Positions 35,645-44,485 of a stretch of 64,000 nucleotides of DNA are shown here, piece after piece (the first letter of the stretch is position 1; each line of letters starts with the position of its first letter). A model generated the notes under the pieces. The model saw nothing but the letters and a program-made list of their open reading frames with translations, was not told the origin of the DNA and ran no database searches. Source of the DNA: Methylobacterium sp. Lineage in GTDB: Bacteria; Pseudomonadota; Alphaproteobacteria; Rhizobiales; Beijerinckiaceae. The stretch spans positions 62,001 through 126,000 of the forward strand of contig JADCBP010000009.1 in NCBI GenBank assembly GCA_020253445.1, in the 5' to 3' direction. Made by a program: the position numbers and the translations under genes.

Positions 35645-36175
35645 TCAGCGGATGAACCGGTCGATGTAGTCTTCGCCGAGGCCGTTCGCGGCGTAATGCT
35701 TCCGGCATTTCTCGATTCGCGTGAAAACGTCATCGAAGCCGGTGCAGTTGCCGTCGGGGTCGCAATAGATCATCGCGCCGTTGACCTGAAACAGCGTGAT
35801 CATCTCCTCGACATGCGGATCGACCACCAGCGTGTGGGTTTCGCCCGGTGCCTCATAGACATAGGAGCCCTCGGTCGCGACCCAGTCATGTTCAAGGTAT
35901 CGCCACTGGCCCTTGAGCACATAGCCATGGACGGGCTGGGGGTGGCGATGGCGCGAGAGAATGCCGGCCCGGCGCACGCGCAGAAGGTTCACCCAGTAGC
36001 CCCGGCTCGCGCTCATGCAGAGCGGTCGAAACCAGACATTGTCATCCACCGGCACCCAGATGCGCTCATCCTGCGGGATGGCATGGGGCACCACCAGTTC
36101 CGGCGGGCTCTCCTTCGGCATGGGGTGGCGGTAGGGCAGCCACTTGTCGGAATCGGGCGGAACGGGCGCGTTCAT
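35645..36175 (-). CDS. Cupin protein, 2,4'-dihydroxyacetophenone dioxygenase family
   Basis: The 176-aa protein is a single cupin barrel with metal-binding motif HRHPQPVHGYVLKG (near residue 75) and a second motif PGETHTL. It resembles 2,4'-dihydroxyacetophenone dioxygenase-family proteins, which cleave aromatic side chains. ATG 36175 gives a start MNAPVPPDSDKWLPYR; the upstream in-frame extension runs through a repeat and is not credible. It is the last gene of an SDR-SDR-cupin set, although the 120-bp repeat-filled gap may separate it from the others. Confidence 0.75.
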   Translation of the reverse strand: MNAPVPPDSDKWLPYRHPMPKESPPELVVPHAIPQDERIWVPVDDNVWFRPLCMSASRGYWVNLLRVRRAGILSRHRHPQPVHGYVLKGQWRYLEHDWVATEGSYVYEAPGETHTLVVDPHVEEMITLFQVNGAMIYCDPDGNCTGFDDVFTRIEKCRKHYAANGLGEDYIDRFIR

Positions 36176-36195
36176 GGCAGGTTCCTTCGGGCTTA

Positions 36196-36302
36196 GAGCA
36201 TCCGCCCGCCAAGTGGATACCGGTTGGCGGAAAAAAGCGGATGCGAAAACAAGAAAACAGAGCGCCAGATCTCTTTCCATCAGATCGGTTTGCGCTCTAG
36301 AG
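36196..36302. repeat. Intergenic palindromic repeat, copy A
   Basis: This element has nested inverted repeats: GCATCCGC (36198-36205) with GCGGATGC (36237-36244), and CCGCCAA (36206-36212) with TTGGCGG (36224-36230). A second arm pair GAGCGC/GCGCTC follows, ending CTCTAGAG. The first 40 bp recur at 17921-17960. The SDR gene uses the TAG in the final CTCTAG as its stop. Confidence 0.8.
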
Positions 36303-37004
36303 TGTGAGATAGCCGCCATCGACCGGCAAGATGGCGCCGGTGATGAAGCGTGCGGCATCGGAGGCGAGAAACACCACCGCACCCCCGATATCGGCCGGCT
36401 GGCCCCAGCGCTTCATCGGCGTGCGGTCGAGAATCGGCGCGGAGCGGGCAGGGTCCTCCACCAGCGGCCGGGTGAGATCGGTCTCGATCCAGCCCGGCGC
36501 GATCGCGTTGACGCGGATGCCCTCTGATGCCCATGCCGCCGCGAGGCTCTTGGTCAGTTGTCCCACCCCGCCCTTGGAGGCGGAATAACCCGGCACGAAG
36601 GGCGAGCCCTGGAAGGTGAGCATCGAGCCGGTGTTGATGATCGAGCCGCCATTTATCGCAAGCAGCGCCCGCGCCTGAAGGCAGCAGCGCATCGTGCCGA
36701 CGAGATTGACCTCAAGCGTCTGCCGGAAGGCCTCGATCTCGAATTCCCTGCCGCCGCGCTGGATGGTGCCCGCGCAATTGACCAGCAGATCGAGCCGCTT
36801 CAGCCCGGCAAAGACGGGCATGACGGAGTCATCGCGCGTCACGTCCATTGCCCGCGTGCGGATGGCGGGAACGGGCGCGAAGGCCGCGCATTCCGCCTCC
36901 GTCAGACCCGTCGCGACCACCTCATAGCCCGCATCGGCGAGGGCCCGGCTGATGCCTTCGCCGATGCCGCGCGTGCCGCCGGTGACGAGGGCGACCGAGC
37001 GCAT
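36297..37004 (-). CDS. SDR family oxidoreductase
   Basis: The 235-aa classical short-chain dehydrogenase has the cofactor motif TGGTRGIGEGIS (residues 8-19), LLVNCAGT, and catalytic Ser with YSASK (Tyr-Lys) near residue 145. The C-terminal ARFITGAILPVDGGYLTL is typical. Its stop codon lies in the CTCTAG end of the palindromic repeat. It follows the second SDR gene by 7 nt in the same operon. The substrate cannot be named. Confidence 0.85.
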   Translation of the reverse strand: MRSVALVTGGTRGIGEGISRALADAGYEVVATGLTEAECAAFAPVPAIRTRAMDVTRDDSVMPVFAGLKRLDLLVNCAGTIQRGGREFEIEAFRQTLEVNLVGTMRCCLQARALLAINGGSIINTGSMLTFQGSPFVPGYSASKGGVGQLTKSLAAAWASEGIRVNAIAPGWIETDLTRPLVEDPARSAPILDRTPMKRWGQPADIGGAVVFLASDAARFITGAILPVDGGYLTL

Positions 37005-37011
37005 GGCCAAC

Positions 37012-37764
37012 TCAGTAGGTCCCGCGTCCGCCGGAGATATCGAAGACCGCACCGGTCGAGAACGCGCAATCCTCCGAGGCGAGCCAGCAGGCCATGGCCG
37101 CGATCTCGTCCACCTGCACGAAGCGGCCCATCGGGATTTTCGAAAGCATGAACTGGATGAATTCGGGCTTCATCTGGTCGAAGATCGCGGTCTTCGCGGC
37201 GGCGGGCGTGATGCAGTTGACGAGGATGTTCGAGGTTGCCAATTCCTTCCCCAGCGATTTCGTGAGCGCGATCAGCCCCGCTTTCGAGGCGGAATAATGC
37301 GAGGCATTGGGGTTGCCCTCCTTGCCGGCAATGGAGGCGATGTTCACGATCCGCCCGTAGCCGCCCTTCAGCATTTCCGGCACCACGGCGCGGCAGACGA
37401 GATAGGGCGCGACGAGGTTCACCTCGATCACCTGCCGCCACACCGCCGGTTCCAGCTCCCACAATTTCGCATTGCCGCCGGTGATGCCGGCATTGTTGAC
37501 GAGAATGTCGATGCGCCCGTGGCGGGCCATCGCCGCAGCCGTCGCGGCAGCGACCGAAGCCTCATCGGTGAGTTCGACAGCATCGGTTGTCACGGGTCCC
37601 AGCGTGCCGAGTGCGGCAGCCGCCTCGGCCAGGGCCGCCTGGTCGATGTCCCAGAGCACGGCCGTGCCGCCCGAACGCAGCAGGCGCTCCGCGATGGCAT
37701 GGCCGATGCCGCGCGCCCCCCCGGTGATGATCGCCACGCGATTCCGCAAGTCCAGCTGGTTCAT
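37012..37764 (-). CDS. SDR family oxidoreductase
   Basis: The 250-aa classical SDR has TGGARGIGHAIAERLL (residues 14-29), NNAG, the active-site Ser in NIASIAGKEG and Tyr-Lys in HYSASKAG. The closing FDISGGRGTY is common in sugar-acid/3-ketoacyl-type SDRs. ATG 37764 follows GGGGGAGCGG. It is the first gene of the minus-strand SDR-SDR-cupin set. Confidence 0.87.
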   Translation of the reverse strand: MNQLDLRNRVAIITGGARGIGHAIAERLLRSGGTAVLWDIDQAALAEAAAALGTLGPVTTDAVELTDEASVAAATAAAMARHGRIDILVNNAGITGGNAKLWELEPAVWRQVIEVNLVAPYLVCRAVVPEMLKGGYGRIVNIASIAGKEGNPNASHYSASKAGLIALTKSLGKELATSNILVNCITPAAAKTAIFDQMKPEFIQFMLSKIPMGRFVQVDEIAAMACWLASEDCAFSTGAVFDISGGRGTY

Positions 37765-38047
37765 TCCGCTCCCCCGAATTTCCCGGCGATGACATCGCTT
37801 CCCGGCCGGCCAGAATAATGCCATCGCGCCGCCGGGGACAATGCTGCCCGGCCTCCCGAACATGCCGGGGCAGGGCTCCCGCTCCAACATGCGAACACAC
37901 AAAATGAGACGCTGGGATATGGGCGGCTTTCGCGTTGGACGGCAGCTTTCCGTCCGGCGCGGCGAAGATCGCGCTCAGGAGGCGCGCGCAGGCTGGTGTC
38001 CGGCATTGAAGCCGGCGGGTGCTGCCATGCCACAGGGAGGAACATAC
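37765..38047. other. Divergent gap between the SDR operon and the ABC-transport locus
   Basis: This 283-bp non-coding gap separates the minus-strand SDR genes from the substrate-binding protein gene. It ends with a GGGAGG ribosome site for the latter. I see no convincing promoter pair or operator, only short GC inverted repeats such as CCGGC/GCCGG near 38000. Confidence 0.5.
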
Positions 38048-39313
38048 ATGCGCAAGACTTTGCTCGGAGCCGTTGCGATTGCCGCCCTCATGCTGCCGGG
38101 TGCAGCCATGGCACAGGGTGGAACGATCCGGATCGGCGTTCTCGTTGCGCTTGAGGGCGCGTTTGCGACGGGCGGGCAGGATGCTGTCCGCAACGTCGAA
38201 CTGGCCCTCAGGGAAGTGAACAACACCATTGCCGGCAAGAAGGTGGAGACGGTGATCGCGCCGACCGACACCAAGCCCGATACCACCGTGCGCATGGCGC
38301 GCAAGCTGATCGAGCAGGACAAGGTCGATCTGATCATCGGCCCGCTTTCCGGTTCCGAAGGCATCGCGATGCGCGATTTTGCCAAAACCATCCCGGACAA
38401 GGTGGTGATCAACGGCATTTCCGGCGCGCTGGAGACCACCTGGGTCGATCCCGCCCCGAATTTCTACCGTTTCAACCTTGATGGCGCGCAGTGGGGGTAC
38501 GGACTTGGCTCCTATGCCTTCAAGACCAAGGGCTACAAGAAGATCGCCACCATCGTCGCGGATTACTCCTTCGGCTACACCAACTTCATGGGTTTCGCGG
38601 TCGATTACTGCAAGGCGGGCGGTGACATCGTTCAGCGCTTCTGGCAGCCGCTGGGGCAGTCGGATTTCGGCGGCATCATCGCGCAGCTGCCCGAGAACGT
38701 GGATGCGATCTATCTCGGCCTGGGCGGCACGGATGCGATCAACTTCCTGAACCAGTACCAGCAGGCCGGCGAGAAGACGCGCCTGATCGGCGGCACCATC
38801 CTCGCCGACCAGACCGTTCTCACCGCGCGCGGACGGGCGAAGGATGCGCTGAAGGGCACGCCGGTTTCCGGCCCCTTCGCGACCGACAACCCCGATCCGG
38901 CCTGGACTTCCTACGTGAAGCGCTACCAGGAAGCATGGCCGGCCGCCCAGCGCCTGCCGACGCCCTCGCTCTTCGGCCTTGGCTACTACACGGCGACTCT
39001 CGCGGCGATCAAGGGTCTCGAGACGGCGGGTGGCGACCTCTCGAACGGTCAGGCGAAATTCAAGGACGCCCTGAACAAGCTCCAGCTTGACAGCCCGGTT
39101 GGCCGCATCACGCTGAACGAAAACCGCCAGGCCACCGGCACGGTGTTCATCAACGAGGTCGTGGATGGGCCGGATGGCAACATGACCACCAAGATGGTTG
39201 CGCGGACCGATAACGTGACCCAGACCCTGGGCATGACGGCCGAGCAGTTCCGCGCCCTCGGCCTGCCCTCACGCACGGTCGTGGATTGCGCCAAGCTGCG
39301 CTCGGGCGGCTGA
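38048..39313 (+). CDS. Branched-chain-type ABC transporter substrate-binding protein
   Basis: The 421-aa periplasmic binding protein has a Sec signal (MRKTLLGAVAIAALMLPGA, cleavage near AMAQ-GG) and the type I periplasmic-binding fold of LivJ-like proteins (IRIGVLVALEGAFATGGQDAVRNVELA, DLIIGPLSGSEGIAM). It would deliver an organic solute to the LivHMGF-like permease encoded 2.3 kb downstream. A terminator-like hairpin follows the gene, which may allow higher expression than the rest. Confidence 0.9.
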   Translation: MRKTLLGAVAIAALMLPGAAMAQGGTIRIGVLVALEGAFATGGQDAVRNVELALREVNNTIAGKKVETVIAPTDTKPDTTVRMARKLIEQDKVDLIIGPLSGSEGIAMRDFAKTIPDKVVINGISGALETTWVDPAPNFYRFNLDGAQWGYGLGSYAFKTKGYKKIATIVADYSFGYTNFMGFAVDYCKAGGDIVQRFWQPLGQSDFGGIIAQLPENVDAIYLGLGGTDAINFLNQYQQAGEKTRLIGGTILADQTVLTARGRAKDALKGTPVSGPFATDNPDPAWTSYVKRYQEAWPAAQRLPTPSLFGLGYYTATLAAIKGLETAGGDLSNGQAKFKDALNKLQLDSPVGRITLNENRQATGTVFINEVVDGPDGNMTTKMVARTDNVTQTLGMTAEQFRALGLPSRTVVDCAKLRSGG

Positions 39314-39344
39314 TCGCGCCCCTTCACCGACATCGACAACAGGG

Positions 39345-39369
39345 TGGGCCCTCCGGGGCCCATCGTTTT
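39345..39369 (+). terminator. Hairpin with T-run after the substrate-binding protein gene
   Basis: TGGGCCC pairs with GGGCCCA around TCCG, followed by TCGTTTTC. It sits 32 nt past the stop and could be a partial terminator setting the ratio of binding protein to downstream genes. Confidence 0.7.
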
Positions 39370-39427
39370 CTCCTTCGCGAAAAAACCAATGGGCGACGTC
39401 AGATCGCCCTCGCCGGGAGTGCTGCCG

Positions 39428-40483
39428 ATGACCCTGATAGGCTATCTCACTCGGACTCATTTCGCCGAGGCCGCCATCGAGGATGCCCTGCCGGAAGAGA
39501 CCGGCGCTTTCTCCAATGCCCTGTTGCTGACCGATGACGAACCCGGTGTCGAGGCTGCCCTCAACCGCGTGCGAGAAGTGCTTGGCGGCATCGCACTCAC
39601 GGTCCGGAATGTGACGGCCGGCGCACCCTCCCGCGGGGAAACGCGCACGGCACTTTCGCACCTCAAGGAAATCGGCACCGGCACGCTCGTGGCGGTGGGT
39701 GGGGCAAAGGCCATCGGTCAGGCGCGACTGGTCGCGGCCGAGGCCAGCCGGCAAGGCGGGCGCCTCACGGTGATCGCGGTGCCGGTCGGCGTGTTCGATC
39801 TCGGTCTTGGCCGCCATGTCCGCCCGCGCGATGGCCGCCCCGCCATCTGTCCCCGGCCGGACCGGGTAATCGTCGATCCCACGGTGCTCGAACATGCGCC
39901 GATTCGCCGGATCGCCGCCTCGGCCATGGAGATCATGGTCCATGCCATCGAGGCCTATGCCAGCCCCAGCTACAACCCGCCGGCGGACGGGCTCGCGCTC
40001 GAAGCCGTGCGCCGGATGACGCGCTGGCTGCCAGTGGTGCTGGGCGCGCCCGGCAATCGCGAGGCTCTGCGCGAGGTGATGGCCGCCGCGATGACCGCCG
40101 GTCTCGCGCTGGAAAAGGCCGTGGGCGGCGTGGATGCGCTGGCCCTGCCGATCGAGGCGGAACTCCGCGCGGGCTTCCTGCCCGGCGATCTCCATGCGCC
40201 GCTGCTGGCGGCGGTGGCCGATTTCAACGCGCAGGCCGTGGGGGATCGCTATGCCGCGCTCGCCAGGACCCTCGCAAGCCGCGAGGGAAAAGCCTCGCTC
40301 AGCATCGAAATCGGCGCCTTCGCGCGCGGGCTCGGCCTTCCCACGAGCCTGCGCGAGATCGGCATCGATCGCGGCCGCTTCGACCGCTTTGCCGAGATGG
40401 CCGCGAATGATCCGGCCGCCCTTGCCAATCCGCGTCGCCTTACCGCAGGCGATTGCCGAGAAATTCTCGAGGCTGCCTGGTGA
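39428..40483 (+). CDS. Degenerate iron-containing alcohol dehydrogenase-like protein
   Basis: The 351-aa protein keeps the two-domain iron-ADH/maleylacetate-reductase fold (LVAVGGAKAIGQARLVAAEA for the NAD loop; AMEIMVHAIEAYASPSYNP for the first metal motif). However, the usual GGGS loop reads GGAK. The metal ligands are altered: Glu168 for Asp, His172 kept, Asp236 for the third-site His (VDALALPIE versus VHxxAHPLG), and no PHG. It may bind another metal or be non-catalytic. The start ATG 39428 has a distant GGGAG. It precedes the AraC gene. Confidence 0.7.
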   Translation: MTLIGYLTRTHFAEAAIEDALPEETGAFSNALLLTDDEPGVEAALNRVREVLGGIALTVRNVTAGAPSRGETRTALSHLKEIGTGTLVAVGGAKAIGQARLVAAEASRQGGRLTVIAVPVGVFDLGLGRHVRPRDGRPAICPRPDRVIVDPTVLEHAPIRRIAASAMEIMVHAIEAYASPSYNPPADGLALEAVRRMTRWLPVVLGAPGNREALREVMAAAMTAGLALEKAVGGVDALALPIEAELRAGFLPGDLHAPLLAAVADFNAQAVGDRYAALARTLASREGKASLSIEIGAFARGLGLPTSLREIGIDRGRFDRFAEMAANDPAALANPRRLTAGDCREILEAAW

Positions 40484-40586
40484 GACCAAGACAATTTTAT
40501 CTTTCTCCGGAATGGTCGGTTGCCAGTTTGCTGGCACCTTGTAAATTCATTTCCAGCTGCGAAAAAAGAACTGCGGGAGGAAACGG
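40484..40586. promoter_or_regulatory. Short AT-richer gap before araC-type gene with an inverted repeat
   Basis: TGCCAG-TTTG-CTGGCA at 40521-40536 is a perfect 6-bp inverted repeat in an AT-richer stretch, 51 bp before the AraC-type start. It could be an operator for the regulator or a weak terminator of the preceding gene. Confidence 0.45.
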
Positions 40587-41423
40587 ATGAGCGTTGCTCA
40601 CGCTGTCGCACATGGTGCGTTCGGGCGCGCCTGCCTCTATGAGCTGGATCGGCCCATGGTGCCACATGCCCATCGGGAAGGGCATCTGATCTTCCATGTC
40701 CGCGGACCAGCCGCGAAGGTCGTCATCGACGGACGGGCCCACCCGCTGAACCCGATGGAAGCCACCGCGATCAGCCCCTGGCAGCCGCATTACTTCCTGC
40801 CGGTGGATCGCCGCGCCCCCACGCTCACGCTGGTGCTCTATATCCGCCCGGGCTGGTTCGTGGAGGCGAGCGGGCAGGCATCCGAGATCCTGCGCTTTGG
40901 CCGCCCGGTCGTGAGCATGGACGACCATATCGCCCGGCTTGTCGCCGACACGGCGCGGCTGCTGGCTTCCCATCGAGGGGATGATGGCAGTTTCGAGGAT
41001 CGCCTCGGGGCATTGACGCAGGCTGCCTTCGACCAGACCTGGCAATGGCAGGCCGGCGGAAGGGCCGGAGACCGGTCGCGCTTCGGCTTCCGCGATTTCC
41101 GCATCCGCCGCGCCATCAGCCTGCTCGGCGAAGCCTTGAGCGAGCCCATCGACCTTGGCACGATCTCGCGGGCGGCGGGCTTGTCGCGCCCGCATTTCTT
41201 CAAGCTGTTCCGCGAGCAGATGGGCCTGCCGCCGACCCTCTATCTCAACGCCCTGCGCATGGAACGCGCCATCGAGCGGCTGGCGCGCGGCGAGGAGACC
41301 GTGTCGGAAATCGGCCTCGATCTCGGCTTCGCGACGCCCGCGAGCTTTTCGCGCTTCTTCATCGCGAATGGCGTGGTGCCGCCCAGCGCCTACCGGCGCA
41401 GCGTACTCGGGGCGTTCCATTGA
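40587..41423 (+). CDS. AraC family transcriptional regulator
   Basis: The 278-aa regulator has an N-terminal cupin-like sensing domain (about 15-90, HREGHLIFHVRGPA) and a C-terminal double helix-turn-helix AraC domain (about 170-270; LSRPHFFKLFREQMGLPP and SEIGLDLGFATPASFSRFF). A clear GGGAGGAAACGG precedes ATG 40587. Its place between the binding protein and permease genes suggests that it controls this catabolic locus. Confidence 0.88.
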   Translation: MSVAHAVAHGAFGRACLYELDRPMVPHAHREGHLIFHVRGPAAKVVIDGRAHPLNPMEATAISPWQPHYFLPVDRRAPTLTLVLYIRPGWFVEASGQASEILRFGRPVVSMDDHIARLVADTARLLASHRGDDGSFEDRLGALTQAAFDQTWQWQAGGRAGDRSRFGFRDFRIRRAISLLGEALSEPIDLGTISRAAGLSRPHFFKLFREQMGLPPTLYLNALRMERAIERLARGEETVSEIGLDLGFATPASFSRFFIANGVVPPSAYRRSVLGAFH

Positions 41424-41591
41424 GCCTCCCGCGACGCTTACGGAAAGATGAGACGTTCGGGAAAGCGTGCCATGGGGCTGTCATTCTAAGCTTTGAGGGC
41501 AAGGGTGGCGAAGGGGCGCCATCCGGGTCCGGTCAACCGCTGCAACAAGGCGAGGCCGGCCCCAGGACAGGATCTTCCGCGAGCCGCCGCG

Positions 41592-42608
41592 ATGGATGAC
41601 ATCATCAAGCGCAATCCGATCCGGAGCCTGATCATCGCGATCCTCATCGTGATCTTCCTCTGGCTTGTCTTCGCGCCCTGGCCACCGGAACTGGTGGCGA
41701 AATGGGGTCGCAAGCAGATCTTCCTCAATGCCTTGCTCGGCGGCATCACGCTCGGCGCGCTTTATTTCCTTGTCGCGGCGGGCTTCACCCTCATCTTCGG
41801 GCTGATGCGCGTGGTGAACCTCGCGCATGGCTCGCTGTTCCTGCTCGGCGGCTATCTCGGCTACGAGATCTCGAACGTCACCGGCTCATGGTTCCTGACC
41901 TTCCCCATCGTGTTCATCGTCGTGGGCCTGCTGGGCCTCTTGATGCAGCGCTTCATCTTCTCGAAGATGGAGGGCGAGGAACTGCGCCAGACCCTCGTGA
42001 GCATCGGCATTTCCATCGTGCTGGCTGATCTGATGCTCTGGTTCTGGGGCGGGCAATCCTATTCGATCCTCGCGCCGGCCTTCCTGCAGGGGCCGATGGA
42101 ATTGCCGATCATCAACTCCATCAATGCCAATACGGGTGCCACGAACTGGCTGCGCTACCCGGCGGTGCGCGTCTGGATCCTGATCGCGGCGATCGTGATC
42201 GGAGTCGTGATGTGGCTGGTCCTGAACCGAACCGCCCTCGGCATGCTGATCCGCGCGGGCGTGGATGACCGCGAGATGCTCGCGGCCTCCGGCGTGCGCA
42301 TCCAGCTCGTCTTCCTGGTGGTTTTCGGCTTCGGTGCGGGCCTTGCCGGCATGGCCGGCATCATCGGCGGCACCTTCCAGTCGCTCTCGCCGGGCGAGGA
42401 TACGCGCTTCCTGCTCGCGAGCCTCGTGGTGGTGATCGTCGGTGGCATGGGCTCCATCGTGGGGGCGGCCATCGGCGCGATCATCATCGGCGTGACCGAG
42501 CAGATGGGCTTTGTCTATGCGCCGACCTATTCCGTGGTCTTCACCTTCCTGATCATGGCGGCGGTGCTGGCCTTCCGCCCACAGGGTCTTCTCGGTTCGA
42601 GGCGCTGA
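41592..42608 (+). CDS. Branched-chain-type ABC permease (LivH-like)
   Basis: The 338-aa membrane protein has an N-terminal segment plus about eight more, with the LivH signature LGGITLGALYFLVAAGFTLIFGLMRVVNLAHGSLF and SLVVVIVGGMGSIVGAAIGA. It forms the permease with the next gene product. No strong ribosome site is seen before ATG 41592; the gap to araC is about 170 bp and could hold a promoter. Confidence 0.9.
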   Translation: MDDIIKRNPIRSLIIAILIVIFLWLVFAPWPPELVAKWGRKQIFLNALLGGITLGALYFLVAAGFTLIFGLMRVVNLAHGSLFLLGGYLGYEISNVTGSWFLTFPIVFIVVGLLGLLMQRFIFSKMEGEELRQTLVSIGISIVLADLMLWFWGGQSYSILAPAFLQGPMELPIINSINANTGATNWLRYPAVRVWILIAAIVIGVVMWLVLNRTALGMLIRAGVDDREMLAASGVRIQLVFLVVFGFGAGLAGMAGIIGGTFQSLSPGEDTRFLLASLVVVIVGGMGSIVGAAIGAIIIGVTEQMGFVYAPTYSVVFTFLIMAAVLAFRPQGLLGSRR

Positions 42609-42611
42609 TCC

Positions 42612-43669
42612 ATGGCCATGACCGAACATGCTCCCCGCTTCGTGAACCGCGCTGACCAGAAACTCTGGTTCGAGCGCATCCCCGCGCCCTGGTGGGCGCT
42701 GGCGGTCGTGCTTGTTTTCCTGCCGGTGGTCGCGAACAATTTCTGGCTCTTCCAGGTGATGGGCTGGACCTTCATCCTGGGGATGATCGGGCTCAGCCTG
42801 ATGTTCCTTGCCGGTTATGGCGGCATGGTGAGCCTGCTGCAGATGACCATTGCCGGGGTGGCCGGCTACATGGTCGCGATCCTCGGCTCCTCCGGCACGG
42901 TCACGGTCAGCCTCGGGCTGGCCTGGTGGATCGTGATCCCGGCCGCCTTCCTGATGGCGGCCCTTTTCGCCACGGTCGCGGGCGCGCTGGCCGTGCGAAC
43001 CGAGGGCATCTATACCATCATGATCACGCTGGCGATCGCGGCGGCCTTCTTCTATTTCACGCGGCAGAACTACACGATCTTCAACGGCTATTCCGGCTTC
43101 AACCTCGTGCTGCCGCCGCCGCTTTTCGGGGTGAACTGGCGCGATCCCGTGCCGTTCTACTATCTCAGCCTGGCGCTGGCCGCGCTCTCCTATGGGGCGG
43201 TGGTCTATGTCTCGCGCTCGCCCTTCGGGCTGGCCTTGCAGGGCGTGCGCGACAATCCCCGCCGCATGGCGGCGCTCGGCTTCAATGTCACCGCGCATCG
43301 CGTCGCGGCCTATGCGCTGGCGAGCGTGTTCGCCTCGGCCGGCGGCATCCTGCTCGTCTGGCAGAATGCGCAGATCGCGCCCGGCACGATCGGCATTGCG
43401 GCTGCGATCGACGTGCTGGTGGTGGCGGTGGTCGGCGGCATGCGGCGCCCGCTGGGGCCGTTCATCGGCGCTTTCATCTATGTGCTGCTGCAGGTCTTCT
43501 CGCCGGACATCCTCGGGTTTTTCGGCTTCTCGGCCGAGCGCTTCAAGCTGATCATCGGGCTTGGCTTCCTTGCCGTGGTCCTGTTCTCGCCCGATGGCGT
43601 GCTGGGCCTGTGGGATCGCTGGCGCGCGCGCCGGCAGCGGCGCGAGGCCGATGGCGCGGGAGGTGCGGC

Positions 43670-43673
<4 letters not shown>
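42612..43673 (+). CDS. Branched-chain-type ABC permease (LivM-like)
   Basis: The 353-aa LivM-type permease has about ten hydrophobic segments, with MIGLSLMFLAGYGGMVSLLQM, GVRDNPRRMAALGFNVTAHR and VLVVAVVGGMRRPLGPFIGA as family landmarks. It starts 3 nt after the livH-like stop and overlaps the ATPase gene by 4 nt. Confidence 0.9.
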
Positions 43674-44477
<804 letters not shown>

Positions 44478-44485
<8 letters not shown>

